A stretch of 64,000 nt of DNA, taken from assembly GCF_052857255.1 (NCBI RefSeq), contig NC_135505.1:42171520-42235519 (forward strand), written 5' to 3'. Shown piece after piece: positions 48,301 to 52,430 of the stretch. The notes under the pieces were generated by a model, which saw only the letters and a list, made by a program, of their open reading frames with translations, was not told where the DNA came from and did no database searches. This DNA is from Amblyomma americanum (taxonomy: Eukaryota; Arthropoda; Arachnida; Ixodida; Ixodidae). Positions within the stretch are counted from its first letter, which is position 1. Each line of letters starts with the position of its first letter. Made by a program: the position numbers and the translations under genes.

Positions 48301-50570
48301 TACCCATGACTACATGCGGTTGGACTGAGGAAATAAGCGTGGCAAAATCATCAGTTTTATTCTTTATGCTACGGCAGTTCACCACAAGTATAGTAAGATC
48401 AGATATGGACTGAATCCTGGCAAGACCGCCGTGAATGAGGCGCTGGAACCCATTGCGCAGCTGCCTGGCCTTTTGTTAAGGTTTATGCTCAATAACCTGG
48501 TCTTGAGGTGGGTTATAAACGAACCACTTTTTGTTGATAAGCATTCTGTCATAACGAAGTTTGAAAGTAACTTTCTTGGCACGAGCATAGCTTACAAGCT
48601 TAGCTCGAGCCACCCGCACCGCCTGGGTGAAATCTTCGCGGATCGCGAAGTCTGTGTCTTTCACTTTATTTTGCAAGACAAAATGCGTTCCTTGTCTTTA
48701 AAGTTGCAGAATCGAATGACTATCGGGCGGTTTTTACCGTCTTGGAACTGGCCAATACGATGCGCACGTTCAATACTTTCTGAATGAACGGGCTCACCCA
48801 ACTGGTTTAGACAGAAGGCACGAGCCCTTTCTTCAGATTCACTCCATGTCTCTGTAGCCGAGTCAGCCAAACACAGAAGAACCAGGTTATTTCTTCTTGA
48901 TCTGTTGTTCGCATCATCAAGCGATGTCTTAAGCTCGGCCAAATTCCGCGCTAGATCATCAACGGCTTGTGGTTGAGCAGATACGCAAGCAGCCTCATTA
49001 CGTTTTATGACTTCCATATCATTTTCGAGAGCTGAAACTCTACCCAGAAGACCATCCAGAGATGTATTCATGGCATTTTGGTTCTCTCTTATTGCCTGCA
49101 GTTTTTGAAGGAAATTAGATTGGCCCAGTTCTAAGCGCTTAACAACTGCAAAGATCCCAGCGATAGTGGCAGTATCGGTGGTTACACCCAGTGTACTCGA
49201 TGTACTGTTTGCGGAATCAGGGCCAGGATTGCTTTCAACGTCCCCGGAGAGCATCAGTAAAAGTGACTCAAACCGAACAATACACAATCTATAAAGGCAT
49301 GGCACACTCGCACGAGACGAAACAGGTCGCTGGGGCACGACACCGCAATAACACAGCGATTCGAACTCCGGTAACAAGAGGCAGGGCACAATTAACTAAC
49401 CTGGGCGAAAAAGACGTGTAAACGCATGGCCGCAACGATGTCGTGCCCAGGGAGCCTCGCACTGAGTGGCCGCTTAAGTAGCCGTTCCACAGAAGTACCG
49501 CCCATTGGTTGTTGCCAGATGAGCTGTTGCGTCGGAGTCAAGCCTGGATGCATACACGGATAAGCTTCAAAGCCACGATGCGGTCGCTCCAGAGCACTGC
49601 TGTCCGCCTTGTTGAATGACACAGAAGTAGATTCATGCCTTGCGGCATTCCACGGTAGGTCAGGATCCTCTGATGTAGCACCCAGCAGTGACAGAGTCAG
49701 AACCTGGGCGAAAAAGACGTGTAAACGCATGGCCGCAACGATGTCGTGCCCGTGTCGGAGTATGCATAGAATTCCAGTGAATGATATGGCCTGTGCTTTG
49801 TTGGTGCTACATTTGCAATTCAAGTCGCGTTGGTGTTATTTGAAACGTCGTGGAATCTTCTATCTCACCAAGAAAAGATGGGAAAGCTGTGCCCTCACAC
49901 CACGAATCGAACCAGAGCTGGCGGCTCAGCTTCAAGTTTACACAACAACGAGCACACTTTCAGAGCACGGGGATTGTTTGTTTCAGGTCTGTGACAAAAA
50001 CTGAGCAAACAACCACCTTTAAAAATAATTATTCACCTTCGTATTAAACGATGTGTAAAACAGGCCGCCAGCTGCTTATTTGTCTCCTTTATTTGCCTCT
50101 CCAGCTGTGCTCGAATCACTACAGAACCCCCTTTGATGGAGCAAGGCTTTAAGCAATGACTAGTACAACTCAAGGCACTGTGGCAAAAGGGTTTTTGCTA
50201 TGCAGGAAAGCTGACTTTTGGATATTTGCAAAGGATAGAGTAGCTCTGCAAGGTTCTGTATTCTAGACACTGTTCTAATTCTCATTGCCTGATGAGTGCT
50301 TATTTGTGAATATCTTCAGTACTGCTGAGGGTACATGTTATAAATGATTAGGCAACTATAATAACCGTGAATATTCAGTTAGATTCATGGAAAACAAACT
50401 GGCTATAGGTAAATATGTTAATTTGTGTCATTTGGATGTTTCTTCTTAAAATTTCTGCAGATGGTCTTGGCGAATATATCCGGCTGCACCCTGTTCCAAA
50501 CCTGGCGGATGCAGAGAGGCTCCGAAAAATGAACAAGAACATTGCGTGCTTGTTGCGGGATGTTTGTTGA
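14094..50570 (+). CDS. BEN domain-containing protein, 10 coding exons
   Basis: Proposed exons: 14094-14292, 16377-16480, 16583-16847, 18051-18124, 25173-25226, 32933-33104, 34140-34259, 35615-35676, 36351-36570, 50461-50570. All introns are GT/AG, every phase joins, and the sum is 1380 nt (459 aa). The N-terminus (YAYVVYKDGGKAIV) resembles the small N-terminal domain of arthropod BEN proteins. Exon 3 encodes a basic then acidic stretch and a coiled coil (AEQKIDALEKELESAEQRF). Exons 9-10 form the BEN domain (WAWLQQSKTDSMFTRQLM, LTLEKLGAVR, IACLLRDVC). BEN proteins are nuclear DNA-binding or chromatin repressor factors; the target here is unknown. Exons 6-7 are less certain than the rest. Confidence 0.75.
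14749..15133. mobile_element. MITE with ~95-120 bp inverted terminal repeats
   Basis: About 95 bp at 14761-14855 (GCATTATTGTCAG ... CAGAATACAG ... ACTAGT ... TAACTTTTTAACT) is repeated inverted, with small changes, at 15012-15116. Outer ends GAGTGATTATT and AATAACTC may extend the arms. About 160 bp lies between the arms, with no coding capacity. Superfamily not determined. Confidence 0.65.
16377..16480 (+). CDS. BEN gene exon 2
   Basis: Acceptor TTTCACAG, donor TCCAAG/GTGGGG. Its two leading bases complete the codon split at exon 1. Encodes TKADLAARMAKRHMAV; ends in phase 0. Confidence 0.7.
16583..16847 (+). CDS. BEN gene exon 3, charged and coiled-coil segment
   Basis: Acceptor CTCATTAG, donor CGAATGA/GTGAGT, phase 0 to 1. 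Lysine-rich start (KKAAMAKIMKKMRK), then SESDTGSDDD and an amphipathic helix likely to form a coiled coil, so dimerisation is plausible. Confidence 0.75.
16860..18045. other. Intron 3 of the BEN gene, nothing recognised
   Basis: Short open frames only; no repeat or element identified. Confidence 0.3.
18051..18124 (+). CDS. BEN gene exon 4
   Basis: Acceptor TTTCTGCAG, donor GTCAAA/GTATGT. Encodes ALETSFEKALMYAKEPA; phase 1 to 0. Confidence 0.7.
18905..19248 (+). mobile_element. RTE-type LINE 3' end with (GAT)n tail
   Basis: A plus frame reads VTLRDRKRVQWMREQTRVND, ITEWIRREGKRSRGRQKVR, GWAQLARDRVNWRDMGEAF to the stop TAG, followed by (GAT)n at 19220-19242. Homologous to 6527-6900 on the other strand but better preserved. 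Heavily 5' truncated. Confidence 0.8.
19255..19301 (+). repeat. Harbinger left TIR (47 bp)
   Basis: Inverted match to 24070-24116 with one mismatch. Includes two copies of the palindrome AGTGCACT (19279-19286, 19294-19301); a third lies at 19353-19360. Confidence 0.92.
19575..21584 (+). pseudogene. PIF/Harbinger transposase (HARBI1-like), one frameshift
   Basis: Exon 1 is 19575-20282, exon 2 is 20999-21584; donor GGCTG/GTAGGT and acceptor CACACAG/GTACAG join in phase (KGW-YSII). About 430 residues, normal for the family. An N-terminal helix-turn-helix-like region (TIAHLFGIGRSTVN) is followed by the DDE_Tnp_4 domain: first Asp in GALDGCHF, second in LLCDQAFPL, Glu in VENGFGRLNARFRFL. A one-base shift near 20103 (after EFCVAV) breaks exon 1 into two frames; one G fewer in GTGGGTGG would restore reading. 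It could be a real lesion or a sequence error. Acts in the nucleus with its Myb-like partner to bind the TIRs. Confidence 0.88.
22037..23581 (-). CDS. Harbinger Myb/SANT-like accessory protein
   Basis: Three exons on the minus strand: 23581-23342, 22884-22723, 22384-22037. Donors ACAG/GTAAAA and GAG/GTATTC and acceptors TTCCAG and CTTCAG all join in phase 0, giving 249 aa. Exon 1 carries the trihelix/Myb-like start (TTWTDEETRALINIWED, LRGAKRNLKVYMAISERLR). Exon 2 ends the domain (GGMQWKFYWDLHRFLGSLP). Exon 3 has an acidic linker, a basic KKKRLAPP and a C-terminal helix rich in R/E (LDEQRQLRCSLERHRTE). In characterised Harbingers this protein carries transposase to the nucleus and helps bind the ends. 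No interruption seen. Confidence 0.85.
24070..24116 (-). repeat. Harbinger right TIR (47 bp)
   Basis: Mirror of the left end. AGTGCACT occurs at 24070-24077 and 24085-24092, with more copies inward at 24053-24060 and 24004-24011. Confidence 0.92.
24120..25172. other. Intron 4 remainder, nothing recognised
   Basis: Sequence between the Harbinger right end and exon 5; no coding or repeat signal seen. Confidence 0.3.
25173..25226 (+). CDS. BEN gene exon 5
   Basis: Acceptor ATTTTGCAG, donor GTTGAG/GTATGT. 18 codons, NRSTSPSPLLDEEVE, phase 0 to 0. The Harbinger transposon lies in the intron before it and gypsy element 1 in the intron after it. Confidence 0.65.
25582..25660 (+). repeat. tRNA-like SINE head
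   Basis: GATGGCATAGAGCATC (box A-like) and GTGTTTGAACCCCGG (box B-like) at tRNA spacing, followed by a short unrelated body. Looks like the head of a second tick SINE family; degenerate. Confidence 0.4.
25730..26150 (+). mobile_element. RTE-type LINE 5' fragment (endonuclease start)
   Basis: A plus frame from 25963 reads KANLAVLFEELAGIKWDV and RRTEEACAVLKGGHKLRY, then TGA at 26104-26106. This resembles the start of RTE endonuclease domains. The sequence just upstream (LPLVPSSCGATDQG) is also typical of the RTE leader. Ends where the next SINE begins. Confidence 0.5.
26160..26378 (+). mobile_element. tRNA-derived SINE (tick type), degenerate
   Basis: Starts GTTATGGTGCCCAGCTG, includes a decayed box B (GGTGGTTTCGTTTCGATC) and the shared body GTACATTAAAGAACC ... 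CCTCCACTACGGCATCCCTC ... GAGCCGCTTTGGGGCGTTAA, ending in an A-rich tail. The body matches the SINE at 52115-52345 read on the opposite strand. Confidence 0.7.
26380..27139. other. Intron sequence, no gene recognised
   Basis: AT-rich. A lysine-rich frame on the minus strand (26937-27140) and a hydrophobic frame on the plus strand share the same DNA; neither is recognised. Confidence 0.3.
27144..27286 (-). repeat. Gypsy 1 3' LTR
   Basis: 143 bp; differs from the other LTR by an A/T order change near 27170 and one A/G change near 27244. Low divergence suggests a fairly recent insertion. Confidence 0.92.
27325..30530 (-). pseudogene. Gypsy 1 pol (RT, RNase H, integrase)
   Basis: Order: RT (FCVDYRRLNTVTKKDVYPLP, CYLDDVVIFG), RNase H (ELHTDASGIGVGAVL, NYTVTEQECLAVVF), then integrase with an HHCC finger (HLGFARTLNRIKERFYWP, CVQCQRF) and D-D-E core (GLDLLGPFP, VISDRGRQF, HPQTNGLVERTN). 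A TAA at 27745-27747 cuts the integrase; the same frame then continues to DVVWLWTPLRKRGL and VVHVARLKPF at 27325. A tyrosine is usual at the stop position. Confidence 0.88.
30420..30782 (-). pseudogene. Gypsy 1 protease segment
   Basis: Retropepsin motif VMALVDTGATVSVMS with the catalytic Asp. The frame ends where a small indel near 30525 shifts reading relative to the RT, which continues in another frame. Confidence 0.75.
30975..32123 (-). CDS. Gypsy 1 gag
   Basis: 382 codons. The capsid-like part (DDCLTHYKRVSKYSGWD, GTALTWFENHEASITSWDRF, FLISKENLDSPTDIIKHC) resembles Ty3/gypsy retrotransposon gag. One CCHC zinc knuckle lies near the end (CYRCGMIGHISRFC). The first codon of this frame overlaps the PBS, so the true start is uncertain and probably further in. 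Ends with TGA; protease follows in the same frame about 200 nt on. Confidence 0.8.
   Translation of the reverse strand: MVQVLGRSPRTPLATAAAEESPDCHRCPCKCPRKPTHVRPAPQRPLGSTTVSRGRFLEKSGEDVDDCLTHYKRVSKYSGWDATLQLANVVFFLDGTALTWFENHEASITSWDRFMEELRSCFGDTVAKRKCAEQSLLQRAQVPGETCTTYIEEVLKLCNVVNPSMSDEDRVGHLLKGIAEDVYSFLISKENLDSPTDIIKHCRTFEALKLRRITPKFGRLPNVTTVASVDFHEPVNAATLPDVIRQIVRDELSRHQDLARRSEVPYGSCSLQAAPASRSSPWSLSAQAPTSATRIDYSDAPRITRPGPRAPARPQRHLRQPEYDGRFDTGYEDCYPECPPDPPLCYRCGMIGHISRFCRRRGQFSRSQRQWSNPRLSFNACS
32126..32268 (-). repeat. Gypsy 1 5' LTR
   Basis: 143 bp, TG...CA ends, 141 of 143 positions equal to 27144-27286. Confidence 0.92.
32273..32930. other. Intron 5 remainder, nothing recognised
   Basis: No element identified. 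From about 32830 the sequence is similar to 33620-33690, part of the local duplication around exon 6. Confidence 0.35.
32933..33104 (+). CDS. BEN gene exon 6 (possibly alternative)
   Basis: Acceptor TCTGTACAG, donor CCTTAG/GTATTG, phase 0 to 1, 57 codons open (DVFVPPSPEATLSKAFAAQ). Its flanks resemble those of exon 7, as expected from local duplication. Skipping exons 6 and 7 together also keeps the frame if exon 8 uses its upstream acceptor. Confidence 0.5.
34140..34259 (+). CDS. BEN gene exon 7 (possibly alternative)
   Basis: Acceptor GTTTTCAG, donor CCCCAG/GTATTA. Symmetric exon (phase 1 to 1, 120 nt) encoding LQFGSKPGSHGQPYGHSWAV, low-complexity Gly/Pro/His. Can be skipped without a frame change. 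Confidence 0.5.
35602..35676 (+). CDS. BEN gene exon 8 with tandem acceptors
   Basis: Two acceptors 13 nt apart. The downstream one (exon from 35615) fits phase 1 after exon 7. The upstream one (exon from 35602) fits phase 0 after exon 5; after exon 7 it would give an immediate TGA. Encodes EPISAASSSRELFGTVDGK; donor GGAAAG/GTAGGC, phase 0. Confidence 0.65.
35840..36075 (+). repeat. GAGT-rich degenerate minisatellite
   Basis: Many imperfect units around GAGTCnnGAGTTGAGTCAGT (for example CATGAGTTTGAGTGAG, GAGTCCTGAGTCAT). Lies in BEN intron 8, 175 bp after exon 8. Confidence 0.6.
36351..36570 (+). CDS. BEN gene exon 9, main part of the BEN domain
   Basis: Acceptor TATTTCTAG, donor GTCCGGG/GTGAGT. 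73 codons plus one base. The order VHLGGNFFIDEERWAWL, MFTRQLMRVLWEEKDL, DRSVTGK, LTLEKLGAVR fits the BEN helical fold. Confidence 0.8.
36605..36740 (+). mobile_element. tRNA-derived SINE head, degenerate
   Basis: GTGGCTGAGTAGCTCAGGTG fits box A and GGATTTAATCCCAGCC a decayed box B at normal spacing. The body is poorly conserved. Confidence 0.5.
36847..37211. mobile_element. MITE with TACYGTATTTACAYGATTGTAAG ends
   Basis: 365 bp. The left end (TACTGTATTTACATGATTGT) and the inverted right end (TATCGTATTTACACGATTGT) match for about 28 bp up to AAGTC. No coding capacity. The terminal core CGTATTTAC also occurs at the ends of 58217-59297. Confidence 0.65.
38968..40152 (+). CDS. I-group LINE ORF1 protein (gag-like, zinc knuckles)
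   Basis: 394 residues. The basic N-terminus (SLKRGRNEATDFFPKKK) is followed by an RRM-like region (about residues 35-175), then three cysteine knuckles: CFNCQRFGHGSQSC, CAKCASKDHNSEEC, CANCEGDHAAYSRAC (about 190-245). The tail is rich in Pro, Ser and Thr. It should bind LINE RNA to form the RNP. The start was chosen as the first ATG after the 5' UTR (TTTATGG). The reading frame is intact. Confidence 0.9.
   Translation: MAPPLSKPDRSLKRGRNEATDFFPKKKTTFPKFHVIHSTVEGKQARILSPFLVSKCLTDALGPGYKLSKMASGDLLLEIRDHTQNSKIPDILSIGDIPVSITAHRSLNTVRGVISENDFIHLTEKEMLEGLSDQNVTDVYRIKIRKDNKEIDTKHLVLTFSTSTLPETIEVGYLKVNVRHYIPNPRRCFNCQRFGHGSQSCRGRKACAKCASKDHNSEECDAALRCANCEGDHAAYSRACPSWKKEKEIITIKTKENISFKEARRRFALNNTFSFTAKPNFADVVRRGVAPHSTPAPAEATSTEPMAGPSTPQAGSAKAALPFSQQGAPVHGSASRRTSPRQGRPETNTTAAARSSSTSGEVMDTTPSPPALQRRNSSLERKKDRPLITGPEHK
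40184..43900 (+). CDS. I-group LINE ORF2: endonuclease, RT, RNase H
   Basis: 1238 residues, intact. The APE endonuclease (QWNCRG at 7-12, LQETNL, VGDFNAHSPFWGS around 130, SDHLPTVI) is followed by the RT (PDNYRPIALTS, HQCGFRKACSTTDHL, FFDMEKAYDTTW, catalytic YVDD at 667-670). RNase H follows with YTDGS near 966, AESYAV, YTDSLSMLKAL and HVGIVGNERADACA. The C-terminal CCHC-type finger is CEMCGEVLTVNHILISC. Nicks target DNA and primes reverse transcription of its own RNA. Starts 31 bp after ORF1; reinitiation is the likely mode of translation. Confidence 0.93.
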   Translation: MAFLIQWNCRGIMRNYSDVTHILGSMLPTVLCLQETNLGPQHVHILKHYNIFRRDREQANRLSGGVAIVLQSGVPAQEIKLYTKLEAVAVSVVTYKTITICSLYLPPHITLTIQDLEGLINELPEPYLVVGDFNAHSPFWGSERCDSRGKIIEDFLLSNNVCLLNTGKATYCCPSSAKMSFLDLAFTSPSLFTDFKWDVLNDPLGSDHLPTVIRLSSSTPLIPTRPRRWKFHLADWSLFTESATLDKEFSEDLSIDEINERFTTCIISAATLAIPQTTGLVQKKHKVWWTEECTFAKKQQNKAWGTLRRYPTAENLLIFKRAKARSRYVRRNAEKTSWQKYVSSINSSIPSKKMWDKVRKFTGDHTSFTLPLLTTPGTQTSLEEQANLLGEHFAEVSRSSHYTSTFQKHKTIAEKQKLPFGAGMQEDYNQPITLQELNRVLSSGKKTAPGPHNVHYNMLAHLSETAVQALLKFFNKIWMTGRIPEEWKKAVIVPFLKPGKSPTSPDNYRPIALTSCIAKSFESVINIRLTFVLESRQLLDVHQCGFRKACSTTDHLVRLENTIREAFIHKQQCIGVFFDMEKAYDTTWKFGILRDLAELGIRGRMLNCLNDFLANRTFRVRLGTTLSMTFTQENGVPQGCILSTTLFVVKMNSLAKVIPKSIMYSVYVDDLQIACTSSSISSCERQIQITLNKLAAWAEINGFKFSPQKTVAVLFSLRRGLQLNPNLYLNQATLPIKPEHKFLGLTFDKKLTFLPHINNLKKKASQALNVLKVLSRKRWGSDRTCLLHIYHSLVRSKLDYGCIVYGSARASYLKRLDPVHNLGLRLSTGAYRTTPINSLYIEANEPALEDRRVTLTCAYVLKTRSLPKHLCHPIVTKCPSKRLFNNKPQSIRPLIMRFEDKCEELGVLDALPNIAQKYEILPPWYSLPSVCDFTLTHLHKKEMPHQLILQEFIELQEKYDTFTEFYTDGSKTESHVGSAVIQGKNEKMIRLPQYASVFTAESYAVLVAVDQIVKENIKNTVIYTDSLSMLKALHCRNAAEPIIGNIIHNIIKIKKQKHNIIFCWVPSHVGIVGNERADACAAQARIDQIKQDNIPHRDFLKLVHSKLRIKWQAAWEEQANNKLHSIKPVLGEWKSSRHQERFTEVILCRLRIGHTHLTHNFLLTKQEKPLCEMCGEVLTVNHILISCTKLEQLRKKYFTTLYNEYIPLHPKLLLGDQALVDLSSIFKFLNEANVLNKL
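44693..44982 (-). mobile_element. tRNA-derived SINE (Ruka-like)
   Basis: The minus strand begins CACCACGGTGGCTCAGTGGTAAGG (box A TGGCTCAGTGG) with box B GGGTTCGAACCCG, and the body contains GGTCGAAATTATTCCGGAGCC. Flanked by ATGCCCTA (44685-44692, 44983-44990). A G/C homopolymer lies within the body at 44771-44784. Confidence 0.8.
45301..45361 (+). repeat. (TTTA)n tail of LINE copy 2
   Basis: About 15 copies of TTTA; on the minus strand this is the (AAAT)n 3' tail of the LINE. Confidence 0.9.
45615..47960 (-). pseudogene. LINE copy 2 ORF2, end of endonuclease and RT
   Basis: Open over 738 codons: IPGISDHDCVVAHV (endonuclease end), [60 protein letters not shown], catalytic RLYADDCVIY, and the C-terminus NTYQNAFFPSSIHDWNRVP. 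It is out of frame with the endonuclease start because of a one-base indel near 47950. Confidence 0.85.
47834..48400 (-). pseudogene. LINE copy 2 ORF2, endonuclease start
   Basis: VNCRSIKNKTDDFATLI, MGTESWLDDS, RGGGVFLLIH, GGDFNMPEVTW: APE endonuclease motifs in order. The frame leaves the coding path after VTWADNKP. Confidence 0.8.
48476..49389 (-). pseudogene. LINE copy 2 ORF1 with 2A-like motif
   Basis: A hydrophobic start (CIVRFESLLLML) runs into SGDVESNPGP (2A-like core 49219-49245), then a coiled coil (LDGLLGRVSALENDMEVI) and an L1-type RRM (RRNNLVLLCL, IERAHRIGQF, NRPIVIRFCNFKDKERI). A one-base shift near 48670 splits off the last 60 residues (AIREDFTQAVRVARAKLVSY). Confidence 0.75.
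49398..49448 (-). repeat. 5' repeat of LINE copy 2, ORF1-proximal
   Basis: 51 bp repeated exactly at 49701-49751 (303 bp apart). On the minus strand it carries an ATG and a short open stretch, and ends CAG/GTTAGT. Confidence 0.85.
49701..49751 (-). repeat. 5' repeat of LINE copy 2, distal
   Basis: Identical to 49398-49448; followed by GTTCTG instead of GTTAGT on the minus strand. Confidence 0.85.
50461..50570 (+). CDS. BEN gene exon 10, end of the BEN domain and stop
   Basis: Acceptor ATTTCTGCAG. Two leading bases complete the codon from exon 9. Encodes GEYIRLHPVPNLADAERLRK and NIACLLRDVC, then TGA. It lies 13.9 kb from exon 9 because a Tigger element with a nested LINE, a SINE and a CR1-group LINE fill the intron. 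Confidence 0.75.
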
Positions 50571-50668
50571 GTGGATTAGACCTCATCTGACGCAATAATC
50601 AATCTGGGCTGGCCCCTCGGCAAGAAAAAAGGAAATACATGTCACATATATTAAGGGGAAAAGAGGGT

Positions 50669-51249
50669 CTTAGGAAAAAAATTTTATTAATGAAGTGACA
50701 ATTATGAAGTCTTCGGGGAACATGTATTCTTGCGTGCTGATTCCAAATATGAAATTTAATTTCATGTGCAACAATTTCTTGAGCCCGTATGCAATATGTT
50801 ATGTAACTTTTTGTGGAGAGCTTTCAAGAAATCCTGCTGCAAAAAACTTGCTAGAATGTATGCCATTGGTTTCTCTTACATTAACACAGAAGTTGAGTTA
50901 TAGAATTTTGAAGTTGTCACTTCAGAAACAGGAAGACAAATTTTTCTTCCCGTTTGTGAAGTACCAAGTTCAAAACCCTGTAACTCAACTTCTGTGATAG
51001 GCGGGATAATAATTTTACCCTTATTGCATAACTTGTTGTCAAGACAAGCGGATGGCATACATTCTAGCAAGTTCACTGCACCAAAATTTTGTTAAATCTT
51101 TCCACAAAAAGTTACATAACATATTGCATCAAGTCAACAAGGACTTGTACATTAAATTAAATTCCACATTTGGAATCAGCATGCAGAAATACATGTTCCC
51201 TGAAGATTTCATAATTGTGACTTCATTAATAAAAATTTTTTTTCTTAAG
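50669..51249. repeat. ~580-bp long inverted repeat (hairpin)
   Basis: Left arm from TTATTAATGAAGTGACAATTATGAAG to about 50935; right arm ends TTCATAATTGTGACTTCATTAATAA. Inner parts also pair (ACACAGAAGTTGAGTTA with TAACTCAACTTCTGTGA). The loop is about 10 nt near 50940. Starts 99 bp after the BEN stop codon, so it may lie in the 3' UTR. A foldback MITE or an inverted duplication are both possible. Confidence 0.8.
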
Positions 51250-51277
51250 GAGCCTAAATTTAATTTTTTAAGAAAGG

Positions 51278-51786
51278 TGTGAAGCAGACGACGTGGATTA
51301 ACCAAAGAATAAAGAAGAAGAAGCATTCGGTGAGGTGGAGAGAGATGAATGGTGGAGAAGAGAAGACGACGACGACAAGGCTTACGTGTACTAACGGGAA
51401 GGCTATAAAAGGGCGACTGAGAGCGAGGCACGGGGGGAACAGCAGAGAAGCAGAGGCTCCGGCGGGTCAGGGACGCATCGGCTGGAAGAGAGCGACGCCG
51501 GCTACTGCTCCGGTGAGCTCGCGTTCTACGGCTTCGCATCGTGGACTCCCTGCCGTGCCTGAGCCCATTCAGGGGAGTTAACGGAGGACGCTACCACCTG
51601 CTACGGCCAGGGGTGTCTCCAGCGCTGTAACCACCCATCCGGGTGGTGCCCCCAATGCCAACAACACCGGCATTACCTCCACGGGCGCTTGGACCGGGAG
51701 CTGGTACTACGCAGCCAGTGACGTCGCCAGCGACACCAGCCCAAGCACGTCGAACGCCGCCTCGACGCCGGCTACTGGATTCATAC
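51278..51786 (+). promoter_or_regulatory. LTR-like sequence with TATA box, left part
   Basis: TATAAAAGG at 51404-51412 within a GC-rich, Ser/Pro-coding-like leader. With 57965-58209 it may be one older LTR or leader split by gypsy element 2. Neither ends nor a family were confirmed. Confidence 0.35.
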
Positions 51787-52403
51787 TGCCGCGAATATTT
51801 GCAGTGTTTATTCGTTTTTCAAATCTGCCGCGACACCACCTTATCGCTTTGTTTGCGACGCAAGACGCGACTAGATTTATCTCGATTGATCGCAGCCAGG
51901 CAAAGCTGATTCTACGTTGTTCCGGAATGTTCTAGTAACTTTGCGCCCTTTATCTCGAATGTTCGCTATCAGCTTTAAATTGAGCACGGCCGACAGCGGC
52001 GGGCATTCTGTTCGACGACCGCCGAGCACGCTTGTCGCTTCGCCGCCGCCGAGTGATTCAGTCCATTTTGGGTGCAAGTCAGCCCAATAAACAGTTCTTT
52101 TAGAAGATCCTTTCATGGTTCATGGGGATTTAACGTCCCAAAGCGACTCAGGCTATGAGAGACGCCGTAGTGAAGGGCTCCGGAAATTTCGACCACCTTG
52201 GGTTCTTTAACGTGCACTGACATCGCACAGTACACGGGCCTCTAGAAATTCGCCTCCATCGAAATTCGACCGCCGCGGCCGGGATCGAACCCGCGTCTTT
52301 CGGGCCAGCAGCCGAGCGCCGTAACCACTCAGCCACCGCGGAGGCAGAAGATCCTTTCGTCCGTCTTCATCGCTGCTTCGACTGCCGTCACCACTACGTG
52401 ACA
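51787..52403 (+). repeat. Gypsy 2 5' LTR with SINE insert
   Basis: 617 bp, of which 244 are a SINE plus its duplicated target. The remaining 373 bp match the 3' LTR. Has CCCAATAAACAG, a polyadenylation signal. Confidence 0.93.
52115..52345 (-). mobile_element. tRNA-derived SINE (tick type), young
   Basis: 231 bp flanked by AGAAGATCCTTTC (52102-52114, 52346-52358). On the minus strand: box A TGGCTGAGTGG, box B GGGTTCGATCCCG, then the shared body (GTGCACGTTAAAGAACC, GGTCGAAATTTCCGGAGCCC, GGGACGTTAAATCCCC). Absent from the 3' LTR, so it inserted after the gypsy element did. Confidence 0.92.
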
Positions 52404-52430
52404 TCTGGTGGAGGTGCGGGGTAGCCTTCC

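Larger units (their letters stand above)
45302..49823 (-). mobile_element. CR1/L2-group LINE, copy 2, near full length
   Basis: Same architecture as copy 1: 5' region with a 51-bp repeat, ORF1 with a 2A-like motif, ORF2 with endonuclease and RT, AATAATGCC...GGGC 3' motif and (AAAT)n tail. Each ORF has one apparent one-base shift (near 48670 and 47950). Lies in BEN intron 9, antisense. The 5' limit and target duplication were not resolved. Confidence 0.83.

Noticed and set aside
51279..51909. Ser/Pro-rich frames before gypsy 2 as a host exon
   Set aside because: They lie next to a TATA box in LTR-like DNA and run into the gypsy LTR; no splice sites in phase with the BEN gene.
52240..52345. 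A tRNA gene on the minus strand
   Set aside because: Box A and B are present, but the sequence continues into a shared SINE body with a target duplication; the same applies at 44.9 and 61.9 kb.
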